Positions 7,233-15,465 of a DNA stretch of 64,000 bases are shown in pieces. Numbering within the stretch: position 1 is the stretch's first letter; the number at the start of each line of letters is the position of its first letter. This DNA is from Planctomycetota bacterium (lineage in GTDB: Bacteria > Planctomycetota > PUPC01 > DSUN01): positions 1-64,000 of the forward strand of contig VGYW01000001.1 of assembly GCA_016872875.1 (NCBI GenBank), given 5' to 3'. The notes beneath the pieces are model-generated. The model made no database searches. It was not told the origin of the DNA and saw only the letters and a program-made list of their open reading frames with translations. The position numbers were made by a program, and so were the translations under genes.

Positions 7233-8639
7233 GTGCTTCAGCACCTGCGGACACAGCTCGCGGTTGGCCTCACCGTTAGGAGGCATGCCACATATGGAAC
7301 TGCTTCTTGCCAGCGTAATGGCCGGGCCTCAATTCGGGAGCTGTGGTTCCTCCCTACTGAGCGTCTGGAAGGTTCTGACACACAGCCGCAAAGCGAGCCG
7401 GAGGGTGTGGCTTACGACGAGTTGCGCAGTCATCTCGCTCAACAGGATATTCTGGAACCGATTGAGGTGGAAGCGAACTCGGACGGAACTTTCCGGGTCT
7501 TGTGGGATCCGCTTCTTCCGTGGGCATTGAGAAGCCTCGGGTATTGGTATGTCGCCGCCTTTGTCCGCGGAGGTGAGGGACTGGAAGCCGAACTCCCTTT
7601 CGCTGCACCAGCAAGACTCCAGTGGGAGGGGCGGGAAATCGTTGGCAGGCACCCCGGCTTTCTCCGGGCCATTTCGTTGGCTGAAGCCGCCGCCAGGGGC
7701 GACTCTCGTATCCTGATCCAGGGTGAGACCGGCACCGGCAAGGAGCTTGTTGCGCATCTGACTCACGAGAGAAGTCCCCGCCGAGCCCAGCCGTTCGATG
7801 TGGTCGATGTTCACAGCCTGCCTGAAACGCTATTTGAGAGCGAAGTCTTTGGGCACGAGAGCGGCGCCTTCACCGGGGCCGTTGAGAGACGTGTTGGTCT
7901 CATGCTATCTGTAGGCGATGGAACGCTCGTTCTCGACGAGATTGGCGACATGACCCCTGTCCTTCAGGTGAAGCTGCTTCGTGTTCTGGAGGAAGGGAAA
8001 GTGCGGCCTGTTGGCTCGAACGAGAAGGTTGCAGTTCGAGCCAGGATTATTGCGACAACGAATCGTGATCTGTGGAAGGAAGTAGAGGAGGGACGCTTCC
8101 GGAAAGACCTGTTCTACCGTCTGAGTGTTATCCATATCACCATCCCACCACTCAGGGAGCGGAAGCAGGACATCCCTGACCTTGTGGGTTACTTGTTGAC
8201 GCGCCATGCAGGGGGGCATTGCGCAGTAGGGATAGCGCCTGAAGCCATGGACCTGCTGCTCCTTCACGACTGGCCCGGCAATGTGAGAGAACTTGACAAC
8301 CTCATCGAGCGCGGGTTGCTGGTCAGTACCAATGGGATCATCGGCGTTGCTGACCTACCCGAGCGTTTCCTGCACGACGTAGGCGCACGCACACAGCAGC
8401 ACGATGGATCCTGGATCTCGGTGCCGATCGAGCTTCTTGACCCCGTGCAGCTGGCTACGGTGCGTCTCTGCGAGCTCCTGCGACAGAACGGGGAAATGAC
8501 GCTAGAGGAGATCCGCGGGAGATCGGGGTTGGGCGCCAACGAGTGGCGAAAGGTGCTGCCGCTCATGAATCGACTAGGGCTCTGGGAACGGTGGGGGCGA
8601 GGCAGGCACGTGCGCTACCGACGAGGGCCGCAGAGATAA
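7233..8639 (+). CDS. Sigma54-dependent transcription activator with degenerate ParB-like N-terminus
   Basis: This is a 468-residue protein starting at GTG 7233, with GGAGGT seven bases ahead. Residues 30-115 resemble a ParB/Srx-type domain (IRELWFLPTERL, then DILEPIEVEANSDGTFRVL), but the GERR box is replaced by LWDPLLPW, so CTP binding is doubtful. Residues 130-370 form the AAA+ domain of bacterial enhancer-binding proteins: Walker A GETGTGKE from 164, the sigma54-contacting GAFTGA at 211-216, Walker B LVLDEIGD around 232-239, and sensor/arginine regions. The C-terminus looks like a winged helix (LEEIRGRSGLGANEWRKVL) rather than a Fis helix. It should remodel sigma54 polymerase at the promoter at 9314-9330, upstream of unit B. 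The signal sensed by the front domain is unknown. Confidence 0.9.
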   Translation: MLQHLRTQLAVGLTVRRHATYGTASCQRNGRASIRELWFLPTERLEGSDTQPQSEPEGVAYDELRSHLAQQDILEPIEVEANSDGTFRVLWDPLLPWALRSLGYWYVAAFVRGGEGLEAELPFAAPARLQWEGREIVGRHPGFLRAISLAEAAARGDSRILIQGETGTGKELVAHLTHERSPRRAQPFDVVDVHSLPETLFESEVFGHESGAFTGAVERRVGLMLSVGDGTLVLDEIGDMTPVLQVKLLRVLEEGKVRPVGSNEKVAVRARIIATTNRDLWKEVEEGRFRKDLFYRLSVIHITIPPLRERKQDIPDLVGYLLTRHAGGHCAVGIAPEAMDLLLLHDWPGNVRELDNLIERGLLVSTNGIIGVADLPERFLHDVGARTQQHDGSWISVPIELLDPVQLATVRLCELLRQNGEMTLEEIRGRSGLGANEWRKVLPLMNRLGLWERWGRGRHVRYRRGPQR

Positions 8640-8648
8640 GGCACACTG

Positions 8649-9134
8649 CTATGGCGAGGGCTGTCTCTCCTGCTCAGACGACCGTGTCCCTCGCCGAACC
8701 TGGTACTGCCGGATGAGCCGGGGCAGTTCCTGTGAAGAATAGTGAACACCAGGGAGGTCATCCGCGACGAGGTTCAGTCCTCCCGCAATCCTGTCGGCGC
8801 ACTCTTGAATCCGGGGGCATGCCTCGTCACCGACGAGCGCGAAGGCGTAGTGGAACAGCGCCTCTCCCTTGCCCGAGCGGCGGGAGACGGGCCGACCGCC
8901 ATTCAGCGCGTAGAGGTGGCAGGGATAGGGGGCCGCTTGCTCTTGACGAGCCGGGCGCTCTGCGGCCAGCAACTCACGGGGCATGCCCCAATCGGCGAGG
9001 CTTGGGCAGGAATCCATTGTCTGGACTTCCTGGAAGAACAGATCGTAAAGATTGCCGCTCCGGATTCGGGCGGTCCCAGAGACCGCGATGGCAAGCACAC
9101 CTGACTGGCTCGCTATTGTTTTCACCATTTTCAT
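8649..9134 (-). CDS. Hypothetical protein, only minus-strand gene of the island
   Basis: This is a 161-residue protein read on the minus strand, convergent with the sigma54 activator and ending nine bases from its stop. ATG 9134 is chosen over upstream starts because GGGGGTGG lies just ahead; a second Met follows two codons later. The sequence has sensible composition (SGNLYDLFFQEVQ, then PYPCHLYALNGG) but no known motif, signal or membrane segment. Lying beside the regulator and upstream of unit B, it could be a small regulator or sensor partner. The complementary frames are also partly open, so it is less certain than its neighbours. Confidence 0.5.
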   Translation of the reverse strand: MKMVKTIASQSGVLAIAVSGTARIRSGNLYDLFFQEVQTMDSCPSLADWGMPRELLAAERPARQEQAAPYPCHLYALNGGRPVSRRSGKGEALFHYAFALVGDEACPRIQECADRIAGGLNLVADDLPGVHYSSQELPRLIRQYQVRRGTRSSEQERQPSP

Positions 9135-9313
9135 CCACCCCCATCGAGTTCGGCCGCTACGAGCTCGAACGACGGAATAACGTCCTTCGAGCGGTCTCGA
9201 ATCACGTTCTTTCGTTGTCCGAGACGCCGAGCCTCTGAGACTGGGCCTCAACACTTAATTCTAGGTCGATGTCCCTTATAAGGTTATGCCTCGCTGTGCT
9301 TTCGGTGAAGTGC

Positions 9314-9330
9314 GCGGCATGCCGCTTGCT
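9314..9330 (+). promoter_or_regulatory. Sigma54-type (-24/-12) promoter of unit B
   Basis: The GG at 9316-9317 and GC at 9328-9329 are separated by exactly ten bases, and the sequence CGGCATG-N4-TTGCT is close to the sigma54 consensus TGGCACG-N4-TTGCW. Transcription would start near 9341, giving a leader of about 115 bases to the first gene of unit B. The activator gene with a GAFTGA loop lies just upstream, which supports the call. Confidence 0.6.
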
Positions 9331-9457
9331 AATGCCTGTGCAGCAGGAACGGGGAGATGGCTTCTCCCTATCCGCGCCTATCGCGCGGAATATCCGCGGA
9401 GGAAAGCGGCGAAGGGGCTGTCCCCCACGCCGGGTCGTGACGTTGTAGGAACCGAGG

Positions 9458-10099
9458 ATGGCAGACCAGACGTGCGAGCAGATCAACACGGCATTGAGAG
9501 ACCACCAGAGAGCAGCAGAAGGTTGGTCCCTTCGTGGGTTGGCAGCGAACCTACACATCTGGGCGGAGAGGATGATCCTTGAGTTTGAACTCAACGTGGG
9601 AACGCCTGCGTTGACGCTCGAGAGGCTGCGTCGGAGACAACTGGGACGCTACAGGCATGGGAGGAACGGCTTCGGGCTGCTCGACGAGATAGCTGTGGGC
9701 AAGGAGCACACCCAAGGAAGCCCCTTCTGGCAGGTTCTGGGCACACTCCTCCACGAACTTCTGCACTCCTGGCAGAACCACAACGGTCACCCAGGCAGTC
9801 TCAGAAACCGGAACTACCACAACCAGGAGCTTCGCGACAGAGCCAAAGGGCTTGGCTTGTTGATCGACCAGTGGGGGCGCACGGAGTACGCGCCCGGTGA
9901 CACTCCCTTCCTCTCTCTGCTCAGGGAGTATGGCGTCGAGGCGCCGCAGCTGCCTGTGGAAGAAACGCTGCCCTTGCCCGCGGGCAGGTCGAAGCTCGTG
10001 CTTTACAAATGCCCGTGTGGGGTAAAAGTGCGAGTGGGGCGCTCACGATTCAATGCTCAGTGCCTGGACTGCGGTGGCGTATTCGAAAGGAAAGGTTAG
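9458..10099 (+). CDS. SprT-like zinc metalloprotein with C-terminal zinc ribbon
   Basis: This is a 213-residue protein. The metallopeptidase signature HELLH is at 99-103, with His111 or Glu124 as possible third ligand, as in SprT/Spartan-like proteins. The C-terminal 40 residues carry CPCG and CLDCGG, a zinc ribbon that is the usual companion of SprT domains. Spartan proteins cut proteins crosslinked to DNA; small bacterial SprT homologues are less well understood. There is no signal peptide. It is the first gene behind the sigma54-type promoter, with AGGAACCGAG before the ATG and the next gene 11 bases downstream. A DNA-protein crosslink repair role would fit the SplB-like and ribonucleotide reductase genes of the operon, but is inferred. 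Confidence 0.8.
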   Translation: MADQTCEQINTALRDHQRAAEGWSLRGLAANLHIWAERMILEFELNVGTPALTLERLRRRQLGRYRHGRNGFGLLDEIAVGKEHTQGSPFWQVLGTLLHELLHSWQNHNGHPGSLRNRNYHNQELRDRAKGLGLLIDQWGRTEYAPGDTPFLSLLREYGVEAPQLPVEETLPLPAGRSKLVLYKCPCGVKVRVGRSRFNAQCLDCGGVFERKG

Positions 10100-10110
10100 G
10101 GGTGGCGGCC

Positions 10111-11220
10111 ATGCAGGAGCACTCTGGTCTGCAACGGAGCGAGGAAGGGGCGATGGGACCTGTGGGCTCCATCGACACCATTGGTCTCCCCGACCCAGCC
10201 CTCTTTGCAGGAGTGCCAGACGATCTGGCACGGCGCTGGGTGCAGTACCTCTATGCATGGCCCAGGAAGAAACAGGGGCCCCCGCGGCTGAAGAGCCACG
10301 TGCTCTGTCTCTACGACCCGTTTGCACAACGGTCTCACTTCCCCGCAGGGCTCCGGCTGTGCTGCAACGTGTATGCGGCTTGCCAGCACAGGTGCCAATA
10401 CTGCTACGCCAGGAACTACATCCAGAACCCCGACAACCCCCGAGCGAAGGACGCCTTCCTGTCAAGGGCAACCCGTGAGGTGGCGGAACTCAGGGAACTC
10501 CAGCTCAACCCCGTTCCCTTGCACATATCCAACAGCACCGATCCCTTTCAGGAGCCCTTGGAGCGCGGCTGCGCCCATACGCTGGGCCTCGTGAGGCTCA
10601 TCAGGGCAAACAGGCAGCTCTTTACCACGGTGACGTGCCTGACGAAGAACCCGCTACTGGCGGCGGAGCCGGCGTACATCGACATGCTGGCCTCGCTTCT
10701 GCCTTGCCAGGTCGAGGTCAGCGTGGCGTTCTACGATGAGACCCACATGCGGACTTTCGAGCCCGGTGCCCCGAGCATCGCTTCCCGGCTCGAGGGGATG
10801 GCCCGCCTGCGGCAGGCCGGCATCCCGGTCAGCATCAGGATAGACCGGCTGTTCCCGAGGGGGCCTCTGCCTGGCGCTTTCTGGCCGAGGCCTCGGCTAC
10901 AAGACTATGGTGTCAAGCACACGCACTCGCTGGACGAGATCGAGGCCCTGATCAAGTTTGCGTCCCAGCTCGGTTGCCAGAAGGCCATCGTCTCGCCTCT
11001 GAAGGTTCCGGTCGGTCGCTACGCCTCTCGCGCTTTCAGAGACGCCTTCAAGGAACTCTACGCCGCGCCGTTCGGCGGCCGTCCGAGGACGCGCTCCTTC
11101 GCCTGGCGTCTGCCCGATGAGTACGCCCGCGAGACCCTCATCGGCGAAGTCAGCGCCCTAGGACAACGGTACGGCATACCCGTAGTGACCTGCTGGTCGA
11201 ACCTGGTTGGCACGAAATGA
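10111..11220 (+). CDS. SplB-like radical SAM protein
   Basis: This is a 369-residue protein with the cluster motif C91-x3-C95-x2-C98 (CQHRCQYCYAR), typical of the spore photoproduct lyase-like branch of radical SAM proteins. These include both lyases that reverse a thymine photoproduct and many uncharacterised members. HISNSTDPFQEPLE and the VTCLTKNP strand are characteristic later motifs of the branch. The ATG at 10111 is chosen because the sequence before it is unlike the family and GGTTAGGGGTGG precedes it. Its stop overlaps the next gene (ATGA). A second, shorter member of the same branch closes the operon at 26287. DNA or nucleotide repair is a likely but unproven function. Confidence 0.85.
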   Translation: MQEHSGLQRSEEGAMGPVGSIDTIGLPDPALFAGVPDDLARRWVQYLYAWPRKKQGPPRLKSHVLCLYDPFAQRSHFPAGLRLCCNVYAACQHRCQYCYARNYIQNPDNPRAKDAFLSRATREVAELRELQLNPVPLHISNSTDPFQEPLERGCAHTLGLVRLIRANRQLFTTVTCLTKNPLLAAEPAYIDMLASLLPCQVEVSVAFYDETHMRTFEPGAPSIASRLEGMARLRQAGIPVSIRIDRLFPRGPLPGAFWPRPRLQDYGVKHTHSLDEIEALIKFASQLGCQKAIVSPLKVPVGRYASRAFRDAFKELYAAPFGGRPRTRSFAWRLPDEYARETLIGEVSALGQRYGIPVVTCWSNLVGTK

Positions 11221-12239
11221 GCATCAGAATGCCCGATCACCAGGCAACGGCTGACACAGCAAGGAGGACGTTGGTGTCAAGCGAAGGCGGCGCCAAACCG
11301 AGGGGGACCGACATCGGAACGGGCCGGCACTTGGGCTCAGGGCAGCGGGCCGAACCCGACGGGGAAAGGGACCGCGGCGGCTTGGCAGGCCCGCCGCAGC
11401 GTCAACTCGTCCGCTCGGGCCAGTTGGGGGTGCCCTCCCTCGTGGTGATGCTGCCGAACGGGTCATCCAACACGAGGGGCGACGGGCGCGCCGACACCTC
11501 GGCCTTTCTGGAGCTCGGGCGCGTGCGCCCTGTTGGCTATGGCCCCGGGGAACGCGAGTATTTCCCACGGCTGCCTGGCGCACCGCACATCCAGTTCCTG
11601 GTGGGCCGGCCCCAGGACGCTCCCGCCTTGGCCGCCAGAGGGTTCTTGGACGCCTTCTTGAACTTCGGAGATGTGGTTGAGGAGGCGCGAGAGGCCGGCC
11701 TGTCCGGGGTCGAACTTGTACTGGAACTGCCCTACGGTCTTGTCGAGGTCGCCATGGTGGCTCGGCAGGAAGCTTCGTTCTCGACGATCGGGGGGCTGCT
11801 ATCCAGCACAGCAGCACCCATCCGGTGCGTTTCCGAGACACCCTTCCTGGCTCGAAAGGCGCTCCACCAGGAGGAAGCCTATAGGGCGCGATTCGGACAT
11901 CTCCCGCCCGTGATCGAGCTGCACGGAACCGCCATCGCGCAAGGCTGCGAATCGGTGCGCGTCGCGTGGTCCGCGAGGAGCTGTGAGCCCCACGTCTCCG
12001 CAGGCTTTTGCGATTGCGCAGCAGTTGTCAAGGCGACGGGTAGCACAATCCGCCTGTGCGGGTTGAAGGTCATCAAGACACTGGGCACGTACAGGCCGGG
12101 GCTCTACTGCCGGGCCGGCGTGAGGGAGGATCCGTCCTTGGCGGCACAACTCGACTGGTTCGTGCAGCGCCTCGAGGTCGCTACAGGCAGATGGGATGAG
12201 TCCCGCCCGTCGACCCAGCTCGACCTGGAGTTTCGTTGA
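11217..12239 (+). CDS. Hypothetical protein of unit B
   Basis: This is a 340-residue protein of unknown function whose ATG overlaps the preceding stop. The first 90 residues are Gly/Arg-rich and low in complexity and may be disordered, so the real start could be internal. The rest is ordered: strands LVVMLPNG, IQFLVG, a helix FLDAFLNFGDVVEEAREAG, then VELVLELPYGLVEVAMV. Cys residues near 270-300 (C-x-C and further Cys) may bind metal. I recognise no domain. Position between an SplB-like enzyme and a TRIP13-like ATPase makes it a candidate substrate or adaptor of the ATPase. Confidence 0.65.
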   Translation: MSIRMPDHQATADTARRTLVSSEGGAKPRGTDIGTGRHLGSGQRAEPDGERDRGGLAGPPQRQLVRSGQLGVPSLVVMLPNGSSNTRGDGRADTSAFLELGRVRPVGYGPGEREYFPRLPGAPHIQFLVGRPQDAPALAARGFLDAFLNFGDVVEEAREAGLSGVELVLELPYGLVEVAMVARQEASFSTIGGLLSSTAAPIRCVSETPFLARKALHQEEAYRARFGHLPPVIELHGTAIAQGCESVRVAWSARSCEPHVSAGFCDCAAVVKATGSTIRLCGLKVIKTLGTYRPGLYCRAGVREDPSLAAQLDWFVQRLEVATGRWDESRPSTQLDLEFR

Positions 12240-12315
12240 GGGTGGATGCATGGCCCCAGCGCACAGTGTGTTGGCAACCGCCCACCGCACCACAGGCAGA
12301 TGAGGAGAGTGACTG

Positions 12316-13317
12316 ATGATCGGCGCCAGCGATAGCGTTGCAGCCGGCAGGAGGGCCGCGACGATGCCAGGGGCCGTGGGGTTCTCCCCGGCGCTCTTCG
12401 GCCCGGGCGACATCAGCCGCCGGATGGGGGAACACCAGTTGCTCCACGAAGAGGCCGCGGAGGACGTGCTCTCGGCGACGCGCCTGCCCTCCGCGGAGTT
12501 TGAAGAGGAGCGCCAACGGCTCGTGCTCCGAGAGGACCAGAGCCGAGTGCTCGCGCGCTATGCGGAACTCCTGCACCTCCTTCAGCAGAGCGCGGGCGCG
12601 TGTGCTTTGCTCAACCAGTTTGTTCTCTTCGAGGGAGAACCCGGAACAGGGAAGAGCATGTCGGCGCGGGCGATGGCTCAGACCATGGCTCAACGGCATC
12701 GTGAGACGTTCTGCAACGATACGGCTTTCGCGCACCTGCGCGTGTCAAGGCTGTTCTGCGAACACCTGGGGAAAACCGGGCGAACCATCGCCTCCGCTTT
12801 CGAACAAGTCCGGGGTTTGGTGCGCCGCCACCAGACGATCCTCATGATAGACGAACTCGACTCGCTCGGGCTTTCCAGAGCGCGGCTGTCGGCCGGCGAC
12901 CCAAGCGACGTCGCCCGGGCGGTCAACGAGCTTCTCACCCAACTCGACGGGATGCGCGGCTGGCCCACGTTCCTGGCGATCGGCACGACGAACCTCCTCT
13001 CTGTGCTCGACCAGGCCTTGCTGGACCGCGCGGACATCGTCGTGCACTTCGACGCGCCTGACGCGGAGGCCGGGGCGCGGATTCTTCTTCAGGCCGCACG
13101 CGACGTCGAAAGCCTGGGCATCCGGATCGGGGAGGATGAACTGCGCGCCGCTGCTGCGGAACTGTGCGGTGATGGCAATGGCCACAGGGCGTCAGGCAGG
13201 CTCCTAGCGAAGCTGCCCCTCCTCGCCTACCTCGATGGGCGTTCCTCGCAGGTGACCGCGCAGTCCATGATCGAGGTCGCGCGCAGAAGGGCGGGGGAAC
13301 AGGAGGCCGGGCGATGA
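12316..13317 (+). CDS. TRIP13/Pch2-like AAA+ ATPase
   Basis: This is a 333-residue AAA+ protein. Walker A is GEPGTGKS (107-114) and Walker B LMIDELDS (176-183). The stretch SDVARAVNELLTQLDG, TTNLLSVLDQALLDRAD (237-240) matches the Pch2/TRIP13 branch closely, including the DRAD box. TRIP13 proteins unfold the N-terminus of HORMA-domain proteins and open their closed complexes; bacterial ones pair with HORMA genes. A HORMA-like gene indeed follows two genes downstream. The N-terminal 90 residues probably form the substrate-binding domain. GAGGAGAG precedes the ATG, and the stop overlaps the next gene (ATGA). A generic CDC48-like AAA protein is the alternative, but sequence and context favour TRIP13. 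Confidence 0.85.
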   Translation: MIGASDSVAAGRRAATMPGAVGFSPALFGPGDISRRMGEHQLLHEEAAEDVLSATRLPSAEFEEERQRLVLREDQSRVLARYAELLHLLQQSAGACALLNQFVLFEGEPGTGKSMSARAMAQTMAQRHRETFCNDTAFAHLRVSRLFCEHLGKTGRTIASAFEQVRGLVRRHQTILMIDELDSLGLSRARLSAGDPSDVARAVNELLTQLDGMRGWPTFLAIGTTNLLSVLDQALLDRADIVVHFDAPDAEAGARILLQAARDVESLGIRIGEDELRAAAAELCGDGNGHRASGRLLAKLPLLAYLDGRSSQVTAQSMIEVARRRAGEQEAGR

Positions 13318-13784
13318 GCCTGCTGCGGAAGGGAATCACGGTATTCAACAGGAAGCCGATCGAATGGACCGGCGTCCTTCAGAGGATGATCCGCGAGATT
13401 GTGGAGGCCGTTCAGGTCGAGCTTTCTGAGGCCGAACTCGACGCCATCCTTTCGTTGCCCTACCGCATCGTCGACCTTGTCCAATCGGGGATCGTGGAGG
13501 CGGTTGAGCTGAAAGCCGGCCAGGAGGGCTGCGCGATCGCCTTCCCATCGGAGCCGGACGCTCCCGACGATGTGGACCTGTCAATGCTCGCGTTGTGCGA
13601 CCTTCGCGCGATGAAGCTCGTGGCGGAGGTTGTGGTGAACGACATGCCCCTGGCCCGGTCGCTCGGGGCTGGAGCGCTGGAACAGATGTCGTCGAACGCG
13701 CTCACCGTGTCGCTTCGCAGCAGTGGGCGGAGCTCGGGCGCCGGGAGCCGGCCACGACCGGGAAGGGACCAACGAAGAAAGTGA
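13314..13784 (+). CDS. Hypothetical protein between TRIP13- and HORMA-like genes
   Basis: This is a 156-residue protein whose start overlaps the ATPase stop. The body (residues 1-125) is alpha+beta with helices such as GVLQRMIREIVEAVQVEL and an acidic middle. The last 30 residues are a Ser/Arg/Gly-rich basic tail of the kind that is usually disordered. No motif is recognised. Because it is translated with the TRIP13-like ATPase and precedes the HORMA gene, it may carry the HORMA-binding closure peptide or act as an adaptor; this is a guess from position. Confidence 0.6.
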   Translation: MSLLRKGITVFNRKPIEWTGVLQRMIREIVEAVQVELSEAELDAILSLPYRIVDLVQSGIVEAVELKAGQEGCAIAFPSEPDAPDDVDLSMLALCDLRAMKLVAEVVVNDMPLARSLGAGALEQMSSNALTVSLRSSGRSSGAGSRPRPGRDQRRK

Positions 13785-13793
13785 GGTTGAGCA

Positions 13794-14336
13794 ATGAGCA
13801 CGGTGGTCAGGCAGTCCACGGGTGTAGAGGTCAACGTAACGACGAGATCCGTGGTCTACGTCGCGAACACGCTCTTCCAGATGGTCCTTCGCATCATCGC
13901 GGGACGGGGTCTGCCACCTACCTACATCACGTACAACCGCGACATCATCGGCGACGGTTTTTTCGTCTGGCTGACCGAGCGGTCGCTCAGGACTGTGTAC
14001 CTGGAGGTCGCCATGCCCGGCGGCGCTCAGGCCCTGGAGCGCTGGGACTTCACGCTCGGATACGGGGAGAACGAGGAGGACGTGCCAAGGAATCCACCGA
14101 TCGACGAAGTTGCGAACCTCTGCGCAAGGCTGGCTGCCCTGCCGCAGGGCGCCGAGTACCGAATCCTGGTGCACACAGCCCCGTGGGCCACTCCTGTGCC
14201 CGGCTGGGTGCCTTCGCAGCTCCTTCCCCTGAACTTGTCTGGTTCTGAACAACTCCGCGCCTGGGGATACGGCGGCATCGCGGCAAGCGTGACCTACCGC
14301 GGCGGCGGAGAGGGCCAGCGGCGGACTTCGTCGTGA
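13794..14336 (+). CDS. Bacterial HORMA-domain protein
   Basis: This is a 180-residue protein that fits the bacterial HORMA pattern known from CBASS operons: an N-terminal Ser/Thr/Val-rich strand, the helix VVYVANTLFQMVLRIIAGRGL, a segment ending in FFVWLTERSLRTVYLEV, the RWDF box at 83-86, YRILVHTA, and PGW before a C-terminal 'safety-belt' region. HORMA proteins switch between open and closed forms by wrapping round a peptide and signal that state; TRIP13 ATPases reset them, and one is encoded 480 bases upstream. There is no nucleotidyltransferase next to it. GAGGTTGAG lies before the ATG. The family assignment is from pattern recognition and should be confirmed by a profile search. Confidence 0.75.
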   Translation: MSTVVRQSTGVEVNVTTRSVVYVANTLFQMVLRIIAGRGLPPTYITYNRDIIGDGFFVWLTERSLRTVYLEVAMPGGAQALERWDFTLGYGENEEDVPRNPPIDEVANLCARLAALPQGAEYRILVHTAPWATPVPGWVPSQLLPLNLSGSEQLRAWGYGGIAASVTYRGGGEGQRRTSS

Positions 14337-14352
14337 GAACTGGAGAACGGTC

Positions 14353-14655
14353 ATGGAGCCCAACCCCGAAGCCGTGGCGGCCGCAGTCGCAGGCGGGCTA
14401 GCCATCGTCTTCCTCATCTGGGCGGTCAGGGCCTCTGCCACCGCCTCGCAGCGGCAGGAGGAAATCCGCAGCCTCCAGACCGCGGTGGCGGGGCGCGACT
14501 GGACGATCAACGAGCAGAGGAGGCGTCTGGCAGCGATCAACGCGGGGCTCGGCGAGCTCGAAGAAGCCATCGCCGAGCTCGAGCGAAGCGCGGCCAGAGG
14601 GCCGAGTCGGCTGAGGCTGAGCCCCGACGGGCGGCTCCTGGAGGGTCCGCAATGA
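14353..14655 (+). CDS. Single-pass membrane protein with coiled coil
   Basis: This is a 100-residue protein. Residues 8-26 (AAVAGGLAIVFLIWAVRA) form one hydrophobic helix, and residues 33-82 a charged coiled coil (EEIRSLQTAVAG..., LGELEEAIAELERSA). The short tail is disordered. This is the shape of a small membrane-anchored dimer. CTGGAGAAC precedes the ATG, and its stop overlaps the ThiF-like gene (ATGA). It may tether the HORMA/ThiF products to the membrane. Confidence 0.7.
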   Translation: MEPNPEAVAAAVAGGLAIVFLIWAVRASATASQRQEEIRSLQTAVAGRDWTINEQRRRLAAINAGLGELEEAIAELERSAARGPSRLRLSPDGRLLEGPQ

Positions 14656-15452
14656 TTGACGACTGGTTCGCTCCTCTCCGCGGCCTGATTGACGTGGCTC
14701 ATATCGAGCGCACCGTGCGCCTGCTGGTCGTCGGCTGTGGCCGCGTGGGGCTGTCCTTCATTCACATCGCCATTGCTCGTGGCGTCAGGTGGCTGAGGGT
14801 CATAGAGCCTGACTGGACGGAGAGCCGCAACTACGCGAGCGGCTTCCCCGAGGCCGCCGTGGGGTCTCGGAAGATCGATTTCCTGCGCGAGCACCTGCTC
14901 AGGTACAGCAGCAGGATCTCGTTCGAGGGCGCGTCGGCCCGCCTCACCGCCAGCTCAGTGGAGCCGTTCCTTTCCTGGCTGTCGCGTTCCACGCACGTGG
15001 CGCTGTTCCTCGACAGCTTCGAGGTGGCCTCCGCGCTGGCCAGGATGGCCTACAGGCACTGTCCCTGCCTCTACGCCGCGGTGTTCGAGAACGGCAGCAC
15101 TGGCGAGGCGGCGTGGTCGCTCGGCGGCCAGACCCCATGCCTTGAGTCAACGGTCAGGCTCTCAGAGAAGCGCGGGGCACGGGGCGGGCAGACGGCGCTG
15201 GTCGACGTCCTGAGCACCGTGAACGTATCGGTGCGGCAGTTCCTGGGCCTCGCGCTCGCGGGGCGCCGCGGCTTCGAGCTTTTCGCGCCGTACGTCCGGC
15301 CGCGTTTCCCCCTTGCCGTGGTGGTGAATCGCCCTGGCGGGTTCGTTGAGATGGGGAGCCCCGACGTGCCATCAGGGGTGAGGTTGGTCGAGGTGGTCGA
15401 TGGGAACGGCCGCGGCCCAACCTGTCCCACTTGTGCGGGCTACAGCCCGTAG
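14652..15452 (+). CDS. ThiF/E1-like protein (second in the island)
   Basis: This is a 266-residue Rossmann-fold protein with GCGRVG at 28-33, acidic Asp54 in EPDW, an Arg/Asn pair in SRNYAS, Lys74 in the SRKIDFL helix, Asp121 at FLDSFE, and TPCLE around Cys163, matching the landmarks of ThiF/MoeB/E1 enzymes. A C-terminal CPTC pair (258-261) may be half of a zinc site. Adenylation of a beta-grasp protein is the family function. No ubiquitin-like gene sits next to it, so it may use the modifier from unit A or a distant partner, or have lost E1 activity. It differs strongly from the unit A E1. Confidence 0.75.
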   Translation: MIDDWFAPLRGLIDVAHIERTVRLLVVGCGRVGLSFIHIAIARGVRWLRVIEPDWTESRNYASGFPEAAVGSRKIDFLREHLLRYSSRISFEGASARLTASSVEPFLSWLSRSTHVALFLDSFEVASALARMAYRHCPCLYAAVFENGSTGEAAWSLGGQTPCLESTVRLSEKRGARGGQTALVDVLSTVNVSVRQFLGLALAGRRGFELFAPYVRPRFPLAVVVNRPGGFVEMGSPDVPSGVRLVEVVDGNGRGPTCPTCAGYSP

Positions 15453-15465
15453 AGAGGAGCGTGCC

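Noticed and set aside
8653..8695. Inverted repeat GGCGAGGG/CCCTCGCC between the convergent genes as terminator
   Set aside because: The loop is 27 bases and there is no T-tract, and it lies within the 3' end of the minus-strand gene, so support is too weak.
12316..14336. A full CBASS operon
   Set aside because: HORMA- and TRIP13-like genes are present, but I find no nucleotidyltransferase of the CD-NTase type and no typical Cap effector among the visible genes.
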